Assembly (NCBI GenBank): GCA_965247475.1
Contig: OZ252016.1
Span: 2,232,001-2,296,000 of the forward strand
Direction of reading: 5' to 3'
DNA length: 64,000 nt
Source: G965247475 sp965247475
Lineage (GTDB): Bacteria; Chloroflexota; UBA11872
The notes beneath the pieces are model-generated. The model did not search any database, was not told the DNA's origin, and saw only the letters and a program-made list of their open reading frames with translations. This document shows, in pieces, positions 9,432 through 18,468 of the stretch. The position numbers and the translations under genes are program-made. Each line of letters opens with the position of its first letter. The first letter of the stretch is position 1.

Positions 9432-10009
9432 TTCTTGGTGGTTACTTTCTTGCGGGGGCGCGGGCGTTTTCGGGCCCGCGCCTGTTCTTGTTGTTGCGTC
9501 ACGAGTTCCTGCAGGCGCCGGTCGACTTCGACCTGCCGCGCTTCCTCGCGCGCTTCGGATTCCTTCTGGCGCCGGTCAACTTCGCCAGAATCGTCCGCGA
9601 CGGCGCGCAGTGTGTCCCAGATGGCTGCGATCTGGTCGGTGTTCGCCCGAATGTTCAGGTTCGACTCAAAGGCGACGGTGGTCATCTCCTCGACGAACTC
9701 CTTCAGCTCCTTGTCAAGCGCCTCGACCTGATTGACGAGCTGGAAGAGGCGGGTGTCCAGCTCCTTGTCCGCGCGCTTGAGCGTGCGCTCGTTGTCGATT
9801 ACCTGTTTCCGCAGATCGCCGAAGCTCTCGAGGAGCGCGTTGAGGCTCTGGGCGATCATGCGGTGATGCGTCAAATGCGACGGCAGCTTGCCGTTGCCCT
9901 TTGGCGCCACCGACGATTCCTCGTCGGCGCTCGCCGGGGTCTCGGCGGCCGCCGACGCCTTTGCGGCGGACTTACGAGGCCGTCGCGCTCGTGTGCTGCG
10001 TGCTGCCAT
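9428..10009 (-). CDS. coiled-coil protein with basic tails, partner of NYN protein
   Basis: 193 aa. GGAG lies 7 nt before the ATG. The first ~45 residues are a Lys/Arg/Ala-rich disordered segment; residues about 55-170 are predicted long amphipathic helices (QSLNALLESFGDLRKQV, RLFQLVNQVEALDKELKEF, and an Arg/Glu-rich EARQVEVDRRLQEL stretch); the C-terminus is again very basic (RARKRPRPRKK). No catalytic motif is visible. The basic ends suggest nucleic-acid binding. The start lies 38 nt inside the preceding gene and the stop overlaps the NYN start, so it is embedded in the operon. Function unknown. Confidence 0.75.
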   Translation of the reverse strand: MAARSTRARRPRKSAAKASAAAETPASADEESSVAPKGNGKLPSHLTHHRMIAQSLNALLESFGDLRKQVIDNERTLKRADKELDTRLFQLVNQVEALDKELKEFVEEMTTVAFESNLNIRANTDQIAAIWDTLRAVADDSGEVDRRQKESEAREEARQVEVDRRLQELVTQQQEQARARKRPRPRKKVTTKK

Positions 10010-10919
10010 GTATCAACTCCTGCCCGATCTCGCAGGCGCGTAGGTCACGACCGATCACCTCGACGCGCGGCGGCGCAGCGCCGAACCGGCGCGTCTCGGT
10101 ATGCCCGAGGACCACATCCACGAGCACCGTGGCGCCATTGCGGGGCACAAACCCCTTGGCGCGAACGACTTGTCCGAAGGCGCCGTCGGCGAGCGCCTCC
10201 AGCCAGGTCTCGAGATGGGCGTCCGAGACCTCGACGGTAGGCACGGTGACGTGCTGAAGACCCAGGGTGGAAAGCTCCGGCTCGTGCGGTGAGCCGGCGT
10301 TGGGATGCGTATCTCGAGTCCGACCGCGGCGATTCGCGTGGATCGCCGAGACCACCAGGTCGGGATCGATGCCGCAGCGAACGGTGGTGACGATGGCTGC
10401 ATCCGGGTTCTGCTCGCGCGCCCATTGACGCGTCTCCTCGATCTGCGCCGACGAGGCGAGATCGGCCTTGTTCACGAGCACGATGTCCGCGACACGCACC
10501 TGCTGCGGAAAGAACTCGCCGAACATCCGGCGTACATCGGCGAAACGTGTGGCGTCGAGAATCGTGACGACCGAGTCGACGTGCACGGCGGCGGACGGCG
10601 CCGCGGTGAGAATCTGGGCCAGCATGTCGGGGGCGGCCAGCCCCGTCGGCTCCACGATCAGTCGATCCGGCGCAACGGTGCGCCCAATCTGGTCGAGCGC
10701 TAAGAGAAGATCTCCACGAACCTCGCAGCAGATGCAGCCTCCGGCGACGTTCCGCACCGTGACGTCGGCGGTCTGCAACACGATCTGATCGATGCCCTCC
10801 TTTCCAAATTCGTTGACAAGCAACGCGGTCGCGCCGAACTTGGACAGACGCGGGACCAACGTTCGGAGCAGCGTGGTCTTCCCCGCACCGAGGAACCCGT
10901 AGACGACGGTGGCGTTCAT
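9972..10919 (-). CDS. COG0523/CobW-family GTP-binding metallochaperone
   Basis: 315 aa from the ATG at 10919; the longer ORF adds an unlikely leader before the first strand. Motifs: P-loop GFLGAGKTTL, the family metal-binding GGCICCEVRGD (CxCC), Walker B-like EPTGLAAP, base-recognition NKAD, and a C-terminal CobW_C domain with HTETRRF. G3E-family members insert or store metals (Zn, Co, Ni). The metal here is not evident. The 164-bp upstream gap has a relatively AT-rich patch near 11000 but no recognised Zur palindrome. Confidence 0.9.
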   Translation of the reverse strand: MNATVVYGFLGAGKTTLLRTLVPRLSKFGATALLVNEFGKEGIDQIVLQTADVTVRNVAGGCICCEVRGDLLLALDQIGRTVAPDRLIVEPTGLAAPDMLAQILTAAPSAAVHVDSVVTILDATRFADVRRMFGEFFPQQVRVADIVLVNKADLASSAQIEETRQWAREQNPDAAIVTTVRCGIDPDLVVSAIHANRRGRTRDTHPNAGSPHEPELSTLGLQHVTVPTVEVSDAHLETWLEALADGAFGQVVRAKGFVPRNGATVLVDVVLGHTETRRFGAAPPRVEVIGRDLRACEIGQELIHGSTQHTSATAS

Positions 10920-11083
10920 GCGCCTCGCCGGATCGCCACGGACACTCGACCCACGAGCCGCGCGATCATCGGGGCAGCACGCGGCCAAGCTTCACGGTTG
11001 TAACTAAACGTATGCGACTGGTGATGTGAGCGCCGCCTGCTCCAAGTATCGCACGGCACGACGATCGCTATCGAGAGGACGGG
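10920..11083. other. intergenic gap between polA and the COG0523 gene
   Basis: 164 bp with no supported gene. The part near 10998-11015 is less GC-rich than its surroundings and might hold a promoter for the downstream minus-strand operon. I see no clear -35/-10 pair, terminator or operator palindrome. Confidence 0.4.
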
Positions 11084-13765
11084 TTACGTCTCGGTCATGT
11101 CGCGCCAGTTCGCGCCGACCTTGGCATCTACATCGACGGGGACGCGCAAGGGCACGGCGTCGCGCATCTGGGTCTTGGCCAGCGGCACGAACATGTCCAG
11201 CTCTTCGCGAGGGACCTCGAACAGCAGTTCGTCGTGCACCTGCAGCAGGATTGCCGACGCGAGGTCCCGCGACTGAATCTCGCGCCACAGATTGATCATG
11301 GCGATCTTGATGATGTCGGCGGCCGCCCCCTGGATCGGCATGTTGATCGCCATTCGCTCGGCGGCCGCCCGCTCGTGGAACGCCCGCGCCTTGAGCCCCG
11401 GCAGGTAGCGCCGCCGACCGCTCTCAGCCTCCACATAGCCGCGCTCGTGCGCCTGGTGGATGGTTCGATCCATGTACGCCTTCACGCCCGGATAGGTGGC
11501 GAAGTAGCTCTCGATGAAGTCGGCGGCCTCCTTGTTGCTCAGCTCCGTCCGCTGGGCCAGCCCCTGGGCGCTGATGCCATACACGATGCCGAAGTTGGTG
11601 GTCTTGGCGAGCCGGCGCATGTCGCCCGTGACGCTCTCGATCGGGATGTCGTTGAGGCGGGCGGCAGTCGCGGCGTGAATGTCCTGTCCCTGCGCGAACG
11701 CCTCGCACATCGCGGGGTCCTCGCTCGCGTGCGCGAGCACGCGGAGCTCGATCTGCGAGTAGTCAACCGACAGGAGCAGCGAAGCGTCTCCGCCGGCGAC
11801 AAAGGCCCGACGAATCTCGCGCCCGCGCTCGGTCCGGATCGGGATGTTCTGCAAGTTGGGGTTGGCGGACGACAGCCGCCCGGTGGCGGCGACGGCCTGG
11901 TTGAACGTGGTGTGCAGGCGACCGGTCGCCGGGTTCACCAGCTCGGGGAGCGCGTCGACATAAGTGGACTTGAGCTTGGTCAGCGCGCGGAAATCGAGCA
12001 CGCGCTGGATTGCCGGATGCGCGCCCACCAACTCCTCCAGCACCCCGCTGGCGGTGGAGTAGCCGGATTTGGTGCGGCGTCCGGGAGGCAGCCCCAGTTC
12101 CCCGAACAGCACGTCGCCGAGCTGCTTGGGTGAGTTGATATTGAACTGGTGGCCGACGTCCCGATGGATCTCGCCTTCGAGCTCGGCGATCTCGGATTGC
12201 AGCCTCCGAGAGATCGCGCGCAAGGCGTCAACATCGAGCGCCACGCCGCGCTGCTCCATGAATGCCAGGACGGGCACCAGCGGCAGCTCGATGTCCCGTA
12301 GAAGGGCGGGCGGGTCGGAGTCGCCGAGTTCGGCGTCCAGCTTGTCGGCCAGCTCGAGCGCGATCGCGGCGCGCGCGCCGGCCGCCGCCGCGAACTCCGA
12401 CGCTCCGGCATCGAGCAGGCCGCGCTCGGCCGGCACGTCGGGAAGCGGCGGGGCGAGCTGGCGGCCGGTGATCCGAAACGCCAGATCGTCCAGCGACTTG
12501 GGAGTCGCGTTCGGGTCGGCCACGTACGCGGCCAGCAACAGGTCGTGGGTGACGCCGGCGAATGGCTGCTTGCGGGCGGCGAGGGCGCGGCTCACCAGCT
12601 TGGAATCGAACGCGACCTTCGCCGCGCTCCCGTTCGACAACCAGCGCGAGAGCGGCGCGAGCACATCGGCGCCGTTGTCGCACACGAGATAAGAGGCGCT
12701 GCCATCGCACGCGACGGCAAGGCCGACGAGCTCAACCAGCCCGGCAACAACGCGCGCGACGGGGAAGAGCGCCGCCCGCTCGGCCGTCGCGAGCCTGTTC
12801 GCCAAGGCCGTCGCGGCCTCCGGCTGCTGGATGAGCTCGACCTCAACCTCGGGCGCGTCCGCGCCGGCGCCATCCGAGGCGACGCCGTCGAGAAACGGCA
12901 TGCGACCGAGCAGACTCCGGAACTGGAGTTCGCGGAACATCTCCTCGACCGCCGACTTGTCGGCCTGCCAGAGGCGCGTTCGGTCGAGCTCGAGTTCCAC
13001 CGGCAGGTCGGTGACGATCTTCGCCAGCTCGCGGGAGAGCAACGCCTGGTCGCGCTGGCCCTCGAGGCGGCGGCGCACGCCAGGCTTGAGATCATCCAGG
13101 TGCTCATAGACCTGCTCGATCGTGTCGTACTCGCCGAGCAGCTGGGAGGCGGTCTTCTCGCCGATGCCCGGAACTCCCGGGATGTTGTCGGAGCTGTCGC
13201 CCTGAAGTCCCTTGAAGTCGGTGACCTGATCGGGTCGGATGCCCCAGCGATCTCGCACGGCGGCCTCGTCATAGATCACGGGCTGGCCGGTGCGGGGATT
13301 GCTGCTGAGGACGCGCACCCGGTCGTTGACGAGCTGCCAGGCGTCGTGGTCACCGGTGACGAGGTACACATCCAGACCCTCGGCGGCGGCCCGGTCGGCC
13401 AGGGTGCCGAGGATGTCGTCGGCCTCGTAGCCCTCGACCGCGTAGGTGGGAATGCCGAGCACGCGAATGACCTGCTCGACGCGGCCGAACTGCCGCGCCA
13501 AGGCCTCGTCGGGCGCCTCACGATTGGCTTTGTACGGTTCGTAGCGCTCGTGCCGGAAGGTCGGCCCGGGGAGGTCGAACGCGGCGGCAACGTGGTCGGG
13601 CGCGAGATCGTCGATCACCCTGAGCAGCATGATCACGAACCCGTAGACGGCATTGGTGGGCTCGCCGTCGGCGGTCGAGAAGTGCTGGGGAACGGCGTGG
13701 TAGGCGCGGTGCACGAGCGACGGCACATCAAGCACGACGAGGCGGGCGCCGGCAGCGGCCATCAT
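11084..13765 (-). CDS. polA: DNA polymerase I
   Basis: 893 aa; start at 13765 (ATG ATG), just after a TACACT box. Domains: N-terminal 5'-3' exonuclease (about 1-290; YEADDILGTLA, TGDHDAWQLV, GLQGDSSDNIPGVPGIGEKTA), a central RNase D-like 3'-5' exonuclease fold (about 310-480), and the family A polymerase domain with motif A DYSQIELR, motif B RRLAKTTNFGIVYGIS and motif C QVHDELLFE. The central domain lacks the DxE metal-binding signature, so proofreading is probably absent, as in Taq. Acts in Okazaki fragment processing and excision repair. Divergent from the sensor kinase. Confidence 0.97.
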   Translation of the reverse strand: MMAAAGARLVVLDVPSLVHRAYHAVPQHFSTADGEPTNAVYGFVIMLLRVIDDLAPDHVAAAFDLPGPTFRHERYEPYKANREAPDEALARQFGRVEQVIRVLGIPTYAVEGYEADDILGTLADRAAAEGLDVYLVTGDHDAWQLVNDRVRVLSSNPRTGQPVIYDEAAVRDRWGIRPDQVTDFKGLQGDSSDNIPGVPGIGEKTASQLLGEYDTIEQVYEHLDDLKPGVRRRLEGQRDQALLSRELAKIVTDLPVELELDRTRLWQADKSAVEEMFRELQFRSLLGRMPFLDGVASDGAGADAPEVEVELIQQPEAATALANRLATAERAALFPVARVVAGLVELVGLAVACDGSASYLVCDNGADVLAPLSRWLSNGSAAKVAFDSKLVSRALAARKQPFAGVTHDLLLAAYVADPNATPKSLDDLAFRITGRQLAPPLPDVPAERGLLDAGASEFAAAAGARAAIALELADKLDAELGDSDPPALLRDIELPLVPVLAFMEQRGVALDVDALRAISRRLQSEIAELEGEIHRDVGHQFNINSPKQLGDVLFGELGLPPGRRTKSGYSTASGVLEELVGAHPAIQRVLDFRALTKLKSTYVDALPELVNPATGRLHTTFNQAVAATGRLSSANPNLQNIPIRTERGREIRRAFVAGGDASLLLSVDYSQIELRVLAHASEDPAMCEAFAQGQDIHAATAARLNDIPIESVTGDMRRLAKTTNFGIVYGISAQGLAQRTELSNKEAADFIESYFATYPGVKAYMDRTIHQAHERGYVEAESGRRRYLPGLKARAFHERAAAERMAINMPIQGAAADIIKIAMINLWREIQSRDLASAILLQVHDELLFEVPREELDMFVPLAKTQMRDAVPLRVPVDVDAKVGANWRDMTET

Positions 13766-13772
13766 ACTGGCC

Positions 13773-13778
13773 AGTGTA
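13773..13778 (-). promoter_or_regulatory. TACACT -10-like box 7 nt before polA ATG
   Basis: TANNNT hexamer separated by 7 nt from the polA start. A transcript from it would begin at or next to the ATG, giving a leaderless mRNA. No good -35 is seen. The same arrangement occurs at 17762, 30457 and 52808. Confidence 0.4.
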
Positions 13779-13827
13779 CGCAGGTCGGGGGTTTCGACCT
13801 CTGATCGGCTCGCCACGAGGATACGCA

Positions 13828-15939
13828 GTGCGGGGGCCCAGATTTCGGAGTCTGGCGTCGCAGATCACGGTGCTCGCGGCGGTGCCCAGCGCGGCCGTCA
13901 TCCTCGCGGTGGCCGGTCTGACGCTCTTCCTCAACCAGCACACGCGGCTCGAGACGTTCCTGCAGACCGACGCGTCGCTGGCCGGGTCGATCGCGGCGCC
14001 CGCGGCCGCGGCCGTGCGACAGGCGACCGACGCGTTCCCCGGGCGCGGATCGGACCAGACGGAACAGCGCATTGGGGATCTGTTCATGGACGCGGTGGCC
14101 ATCCGGCCGGGCGAGCCGGATCGACTGGGGGCGAGGTTCGGCCGAGATCAAGCGGAGGTGGCGCGCGCGCTCGCGGTGCGCGCGCTGTCGGGTGATGGGT
14201 TCGCAATCTCGGATGTCGTGGAGGCGCCCGCCGCCGCCGCCCCAGTGGTGCTGGCGGCACATGCGCGCGCGGACGGCACGGTGGACGTCGGCTCGATTCG
14301 GGTGGGCCCTGACATCGCTGGAGTCGCATGGCAAACGGTCGTGCGCCGTGCGCTTCCGAGTCCCGCGGGCGTGCAAGTTGCGTTGCTCGACGGCCAGGGC
14401 GTGTTCGCGTATCACGACGACCGGCGCCGGATCGGGACGCGAAGCGAGCAAACCGGGAACGCGAGCGCCCACGCCGGCGTGTCCGCGGATCCGGACGGCG
14501 ATCAGCGGATCGCCGCGTTGGCCCCACTGCCGTTCGGATCGTGGTGGATCGTGACGGAGCGGCCATGGAATCCGTGGTTGGAGGCGTTTCGCGGCATCGG
14601 CCTGGTGGTGCTGCCGCCGCTGCTCCTGGTGGCGCTGCTGCCGGTGCTGCTGATCGCGCTGGCCGCGGCACGGGCGACCCGACCCCTGCGCCAGCTGCGC
14701 GCGGCGGCGCGGCGGCTGGCGGCCGGCGATTTCCGCCCCCTCACGGTAACCACGCACAGCGGCGACGAGGTGGAGGACCTGACCCGCCAGTTCGAGTCCA
14801 TGGCGGCGCAGCTCGAATCGCTGTACGGCGCGCTGGAGCAGCGGGTGGCCGCGCGCACGGCGGAGTTGCAAATCGTGGTGGATTTGGCTCGGGCCGTCAC
14901 CGGAAGCTTCGACACCAGCGCCGTGATTCGCGCGACGGAGACGTCGCTCATCCGGCATCCGGACGTTCTCCGCGCGCATGTGTGGATATCGGCCGCGGCG
15001 GGCGAGGCGCTGGGCACGCGTTCCACCGCGCCGTCCTGGGCCGCCGGCGCGACGGTCGGCCTGGCGCCGCGACGGCCGGCTCAGGAGGCGGGTGTCGCGC
15101 TGCGGCAGATCGAGGGCGGCGACGGCGAAGCCACGACGGTGGCGCTCCCGCTCGAGATCCGCGAGGGCGCGGCCGCGCTGGTGATTCAAGCAGGAGCGCG
15201 GACGGTGGATCAAGACCTCGAGCGTCTGGTGCTGGCGGCCGGCGCACAGGTGGCAATCGCGCTCGACAACATCCAGCTCTATCGGCACGGCCGTGCCAGC
15301 GCCGCGCTCGAGGAACGCAACCGGCTGGCGCGCGAGATTCACGACACACTGGCGCAGACGCTGACCGGCGTGATCGTGCATCTGGAGGCATCACAGCGTG
15401 CTTCGTCGGACCACACGGATGCGATGGGCCACCTCGCCAGCGCCCAGGCGCTGGCGCGCGAGGGCCTGCGCGAGGCTCGCCGGTCGGTTCAGGGGCTACG
15501 GGCCGGGGCGGTCGACACGCGCGCGCTGGACGAGGCGCTGGCCGGCGCCGTGGCACGCGCAGACGCGGCCGGTCACATGGATGCGCGGCTGGCCGTGCAT
15601 GGCGACGCCCAGCGCATCCCCGCGTCAGTATCGACCGAGCTCTATCGCATCGGTGAGGAAGCGCTGACCAACGCCGCGCGGCACTCCAACGCCTCGCATC
15701 TGGTCGTCAATCTCCACGTCTCGGAAACCGTCGCGCGGCTGGTGGTCGAAGACGACGGCCGCGGGATCGACGCCCGGTCGCGCGACGGCCGTGGTTTCGG
15801 ACTGGTAGGGATGCGCGAGCGCGCCGAGCGACTGCGCGGACACCTGCGGCTCGAGAGCGAGCGCGGCAAAGGCACGCGCGTGGAGGCTACGATTCCGCTC
15901 GACCAGGCGCCTTCGGGCAGCGCGGAGCGCGACGCGTGA
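13828..15939 (+). CDS. NarL-class sensor histidine kinase
   Basis: 703 aa. The GTG at 13828 is preferred to the in-frame GTG at 13774 because GAGG lies 7 nt upstream. Layout: TM1 (ITVLAAVPSAAVILAV), an extracytoplasmic sensor of about 200 residues, TM2 (LLLVALLPVLLIALAA), HAMP, a GAF-like region, HisKA_3 with phospho-acceptor His505 in REIHDTLAQ, and an HATPase with EEALTNAARHSN (N box), DDGRGI and GFGLVGMRER (G box). Its stop overlaps the regulator's GTG by 4 nt, giving a cognate pair. The signal is unknown. Confidence 0.93.
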   Translation: MRGPRFRSLASQITVLAAVPSAAVILAVAGLTLFLNQHTRLETFLQTDASLAGSIAAPAAAAVRQATDAFPGRGSDQTEQRIGDLFMDAVAIRPGEPDRLGARFGRDQAEVARALAVRALSGDGFAISDVVEAPAAAAPVVLAAHARADGTVDVGSIRVGPDIAGVAWQTVVRRALPSPAGVQVALLDGQGVFAYHDDRRRIGTRSEQTGNASAHAGVSADPDGDQRIAALAPLPFGSWWIVTERPWNPWLEAFRGIGLVVLPPLLLVALLPVLLIALAAARATRPLRQLRAAARRLAAGDFRPLTVTTHSGDEVEDLTRQFESMAAQLESLYGALEQRVAARTAELQIVVDLARAVTGSFDTSAVIRATETSLIRHPDVLRAHVWISAAAGEALGTRSTAPSWAAGATVGLAPRRPAQEAGVALRQIEGGDGEATTVALPLEIREGAAALVIQAGARTVDQDLERLVLAAGAQVAIALDNIQLYRHGRASAALEERNRLAREIHDTLAQTLTGVIVHLEASQRASSDHTDAMGHLASAQALAREGLREARRSVQGLRAGAVDTRALDEALAGAVARADAAGHMDARLAVHGDAQRIPASVSTELYRIGEEALTNAARHSNASHLVVNLHVSETVARLVVEDDGRGIDARSRDGRGFGLVGMRERAERLRGHLRLESERGKGTRVEATIPLDQAPSGSAERDA

Positions 15940-16586
15940 TTCGAGTGTTGATCGCCGACGATCACCCCATCGTGCGCGAGGGGTTTGGCGCGATCGTGAA
16001 CGCCGAACCGGACATCGAGGTGGTGGCGGTGGCGGCGAACGGCGCCGAGGCGGTGCGGCAGGCGGAGCGAACCAGGCCCGACCTCGTGCTGATGGACCTG
16101 CGGATGCCCGAGATGTCGGGCGTGGAGGCGATCCAGGCGCTGCGCCAGGCCCGTCCCGACGTGAAGACGATCGTGCTCACCACGTACGACGATGACGACG
16201 ACGTGTACGAAGCGATTCGCGCCGGAGCCCGCGGCTACCTGCTGAAGGACGTGCCGCCGACGGAGCTGCTGCGCGCGATTCGCACGGTGCACGAAGGTGG
16301 ATCGCTGCTGCAGCCGGTGGTCGTTCAGCGGCTGATGGACCATCTGGCGCCCGCCGATCCGCCAGACCAGGGGATGCCGGTCGAGGAACTCACACCGCGC
16401 GAGTCCGAGGTGCTGCAGATCATGGCGCGCGGGGCGCGGAACAAGGAGATCGCCGAGGAACTCGTGATCTCGGAGCGGACCGTGAAGATTCACGTGGCGA
16501 ACGTGATCGCGAAGCTCGGCGCGCGCAACCGCACGGAGGCGGTGGTGCGAGCGTTGGATCTTGCCCTGATCGCGCGCGACGACTAG
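15936..16586 (+). CDS. NarL/LuxR-family response regulator
   Basis: 216 aa, GTG start overlapping the kinase stop (GTGA). The receiver domain has DD at 8-9 and phospho-acceptor Asp54 in VLMDLRMP, with the conserved Lys in YLLKDVPP. The C-terminal LuxR HTH runs from about LTPRESEVLQIMARG to SERTVKIHVANVIAKLG. It is the output partner of the preceding kinase. Its stop abuts the stop of convergent xdhC with no base between. Confidence 0.95.
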   Translation: MIRVLIADDHPIVREGFGAIVNAEPDIEVVAVAANGAEAVRQAERTRPDLVLMDLRMPEMSGVEAIQALRQARPDVKTIVLTTYDDDDDVYEAIRAGARGYLLKDVPPTELLRAIRTVHEGGSLLQPVVVQRLMDHLAPADPPDQGMPVEELTPRESEVLQIMARGARNKEIAEELVISERTVKIHVANVIAKLGARNRTEAVVRALDLALIARDD

Positions 16587-17429
16587 CTAGGGGCGGCGGG
16601 CGGGCTCCGGGGTTGTCTCGGCCGCGCCGGATCGCAACGCCGCTAGTGACAGGTGGGCGCCGCGGCCTCCGCGCCGAATGACCACGAGTTCGGCGGCAAT
16701 TGCCAGCGCGATCTCCTCCGGGGTCTCCGCCCCGATGTCGAGCCCGATGGGCGCGAAGACCCGCCGAAACGCCGCAGGCGGGAATCCCTCGTCGAGCAGC
16801 GTTCGGTGGACGATGTGCACCCGCCGACGGCTCCCGATCATCCCGATGTACGGGGCGGGCGAGCCCAGCATCAGGCGCAGCGCATCCTCGTCGAATCGAT
16901 GGGCGCGAGTGACCAGCACGATGTAGGTGGCGGCGTCGATCGGAATCTGGGCAAGGGCCTCGCGAAACGGTTTCGCGACGATCTGGTGCGCGGCCGGAAA
17001 CCAATCGCGGTTGGCGTAGTCGGCACGGTCATCGATGACGGTCGTCTCGAAGCCAAGCGTCATCGCGTACTCGACGAGCGGTCTGGCGATGTGCCCGGCG
17101 CCAACCACCAGCAACCGCGGGGCCGGCACGATCGGATCGAAGAACACTCGAAGATAGACGGGGTCCCGCCGCGAGGCGTCGGCGCCATCGGGGCCGTAGT
17201 TGTGGACGGCTGGGGCGGCGGCGGTCAGCGCGTCGGCGGCGTCGGCCGCGACCCGCAGGTCAAGACCCTCGGCGCCTAGCGAGCCGCGGAGGCCGTGGTC
17301 AGGATGCAAGACGGCGCGCAGCCCGAGTGGCTGATCGGGCATTCCGCGGGCGGCCGCCACGTGCACCAGCACGATCGACGATCGGGACTCGAGCGCCTGG
17401 GCCGCCGCGCGGGCCGCCTGCAGGTTCAC
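16587..17429 (-). CDS. XdhC family protein, C-terminal Rossmann part
   Basis: 280 aa. The second half is the XdhC_C Rossmann fold: LLVVGAGHIARPLVEYA, FETTVIDDR, AATYIVLVTRAHRFDEDAL, APYIGMIGSRRR, and the closing IGLDIGAETPEEIALAIAAELV. XdhC/CoxI proteins bind molybdenum cofactor and deliver sulfurated Moco to xanthine-dehydrogenase-type enzymes. Here the short N-terminal domain is encoded by the separate upstream gene, overlapping this one by 4 nt. No molybdenum hydroxylase is in the window. Confidence 0.88.
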   Translation of the reverse strand: MNLQAARAAAQALESRSSIVLVHVAAARGMPDQPLGLRAVLHPDHGLRGSLGAEGLDLRVAADAADALTAAAPAVHNYGPDGADASRRDPVYLRVFFDPIVPAPRLLVVGAGHIARPLVEYAMTLGFETTVIDDRADYANRDWFPAAHQIVAKPFREALAQIPIDAATYIVLVTRAHRFDEDALRLMLGSPAPYIGMIGSRRRVHIVHRTLLDEGFPPAAFRRVFAPIGLDIGAETPEEIALAIAAELVVIRRGGRGAHLSLAALRSGAAETTPEPARRP

Positions 17430-17755
17430 GTGGCGGCGACTTCGGGCGCCTCCCAGGCCTCAACGAGGAATTCAACCGTGCCGCCGCATACGTCGCCCTC
17501 GCCACGCACGTCGTCGACAAGATCCACCTCGATGTGTCGGGTCTGGCCGTCAGCCAGCACGCGCATGGCCTCGCCGCGCACGTCCGCCTCGACGCACCCG
17601 CCCCCGACGGTTCCCGAGGTGCCGCCGTCCTGGAAGAACAGCATGCGCGCGCCGATTTCCTGTGGGGTGGACCCACGGGTCGACACGATCACCGCCGACG
17701 CCACGCGCTCGCCCACGTCGGCGTGCTCGAGGATCTCGCGATAGAAGGCTTCCAT
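17426..17755 (-). CDS. XdhC/CoxI N-terminal domain protein
   Basis: 109 aa. It carries the XdhC_CoxI signature: VIVSTRGSTPQEIGARMLFF, then GGGCVEADVRGEA and DVCGGTVEFLVE with the conserved cysteines. Normally this module is fused to the Rossmann part. Here the ATG/TGA overlap at 17426-17429 suggests the two chains are made together. A TAGAAT box 6 nt before the ATG suggests a leaderless transcript. Confidence 0.88.
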   Translation of the reverse strand: MEAFYREILEHADVGERVASAVIVSTRGSTPQEIGARMLFFQDGGTSGTVGGGCVEADVRGEAMRVLADGQTRHIEVDLVDDVRGEGDVCGGTVEFLVEAWEAPEVAAT

Positions 17756-17761
17756 GACTCG

Positions 17762-17767
17762 ATTCTA
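17762..17767 (-). promoter_or_regulatory. TAGAAT -10-like box 6 nt before the split xdhC operon
   Basis: TANNNT hexamer followed by 6 nt and the ATG at 17755. Spacing matches the boxes before selD and the OmpR-type regulator and suggests transcription starting at the start codon. No -35 stands out. Confidence 0.45.
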
Positions 17768-17796
17768 TATGGGCCGGTGGATCACACGGCTCCCAG

Positions 17797-18426
17797 CTAC
17801 CGGTTCAGGAATTGAATGAACTCGGCGGCACCGATACCGATGAACGCGAAGCCCACATTCTTGATGAGACGGCCGACCCACGAGGCAATGAAGAATCGCC
17901 ACCAGCCGATCCCGGCCGCGCCCGCGACCGCACCGGCGATGTCGAAGAGCGGGTTGGGGATCGCCGCGATCACGAACACGGTGAGCAGGCCCCACTTTTG
18001 GATCCACCCCTCCACGCGTAGGTAGGCGCGGCGCCGTCGAATCCACGGCGAGCCGGTAGCTCCGAGCAGATACGACAGCATCTCGCCGATCGCCTGTCCA
18101 GACGTGCCGATCACGGCAGGAATCCACACGTGATCGAACGCGGCCGCGTAGGCGGCGATCGCCGCCCAGCCGAAGCCCGGAACCATGAAGAGCGCCCCGG
18201 TTTGGATCGAGAGCAGGAAGAGCGCGAGATACGCCGGGCCGGGGAACTCCCGAATCAGCGGCGCGAACGGAATGGCGGCGATGCTGGCGCCGACGGCGAC
18301 CAGCAGCAGCAGGCTCTGTCCGAACAGCAGCCGGCGATTGATCGGCGGCTCGCCGGCGAGCGCCGCCGGTTCGCCGCCCGTGGACGCCGGCGCCGCGGGA
18401 TTTGACCGGGCGCCGTCCGTGGGCAT
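17797..18426 (-). CDS. VTT-domain (DedA/SNARE-associated) membrane protein
   Basis: 209 aa from the ATG at 18426; a GTG at 18450 is also possible, while the longer ORF would run across mutM. A Pro/Ala-rich N-terminus is followed by several membrane helices and the VTT region: SSIQ-type helix ALFMVPGFGWAAIAAYAAAF, then GTSGQAIGEMLSYLLG and FVIAAIPNPLFDIAGAVAG with the conserved Pro and Asp/Glu residues of this fold. VTT proteins act in lipid scrambling or transport. Divergent from mutM with a 42-bp gap. Confidence 0.85.
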   Translation of the reverse strand: MPTDGARSNPAAPASTGGEPAALAGEPPINRRLLFGQSLLLLVAVGASIAAIPFAPLIREFPGPAYLALFLLSIQTGALFMVPGFGWAAIAAYAAAFDHVWIPAVIGTSGQAIGEMLSYLLGATGSPWIRRRRAYLRVEGWIQKWGLLTVFVIAAIPNPLFDIAGAVAGAAGIGWWRFFIASWVGRLIKNVGFAFIGIGAAEFIQFLNR

Positions 18427-18468
18427 GCTGGTGCCCGTCTCCCGGTTCACGCCGACCTCGACCGCCAC

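Noticed and set aside
12545..13804. Plus-strand ORF (419 aa) opposite polA
   Set aside because: Antisense shadow; polA motifs on the minus strand are complete.
13762..15381. Long minus-strand ORF (539 aa) opposite the sensor kinase
   Set aside because: Arg/Pro-rich shadow of the kinase gene; no motif, while the plus-strand frame has complete kinase motifs.
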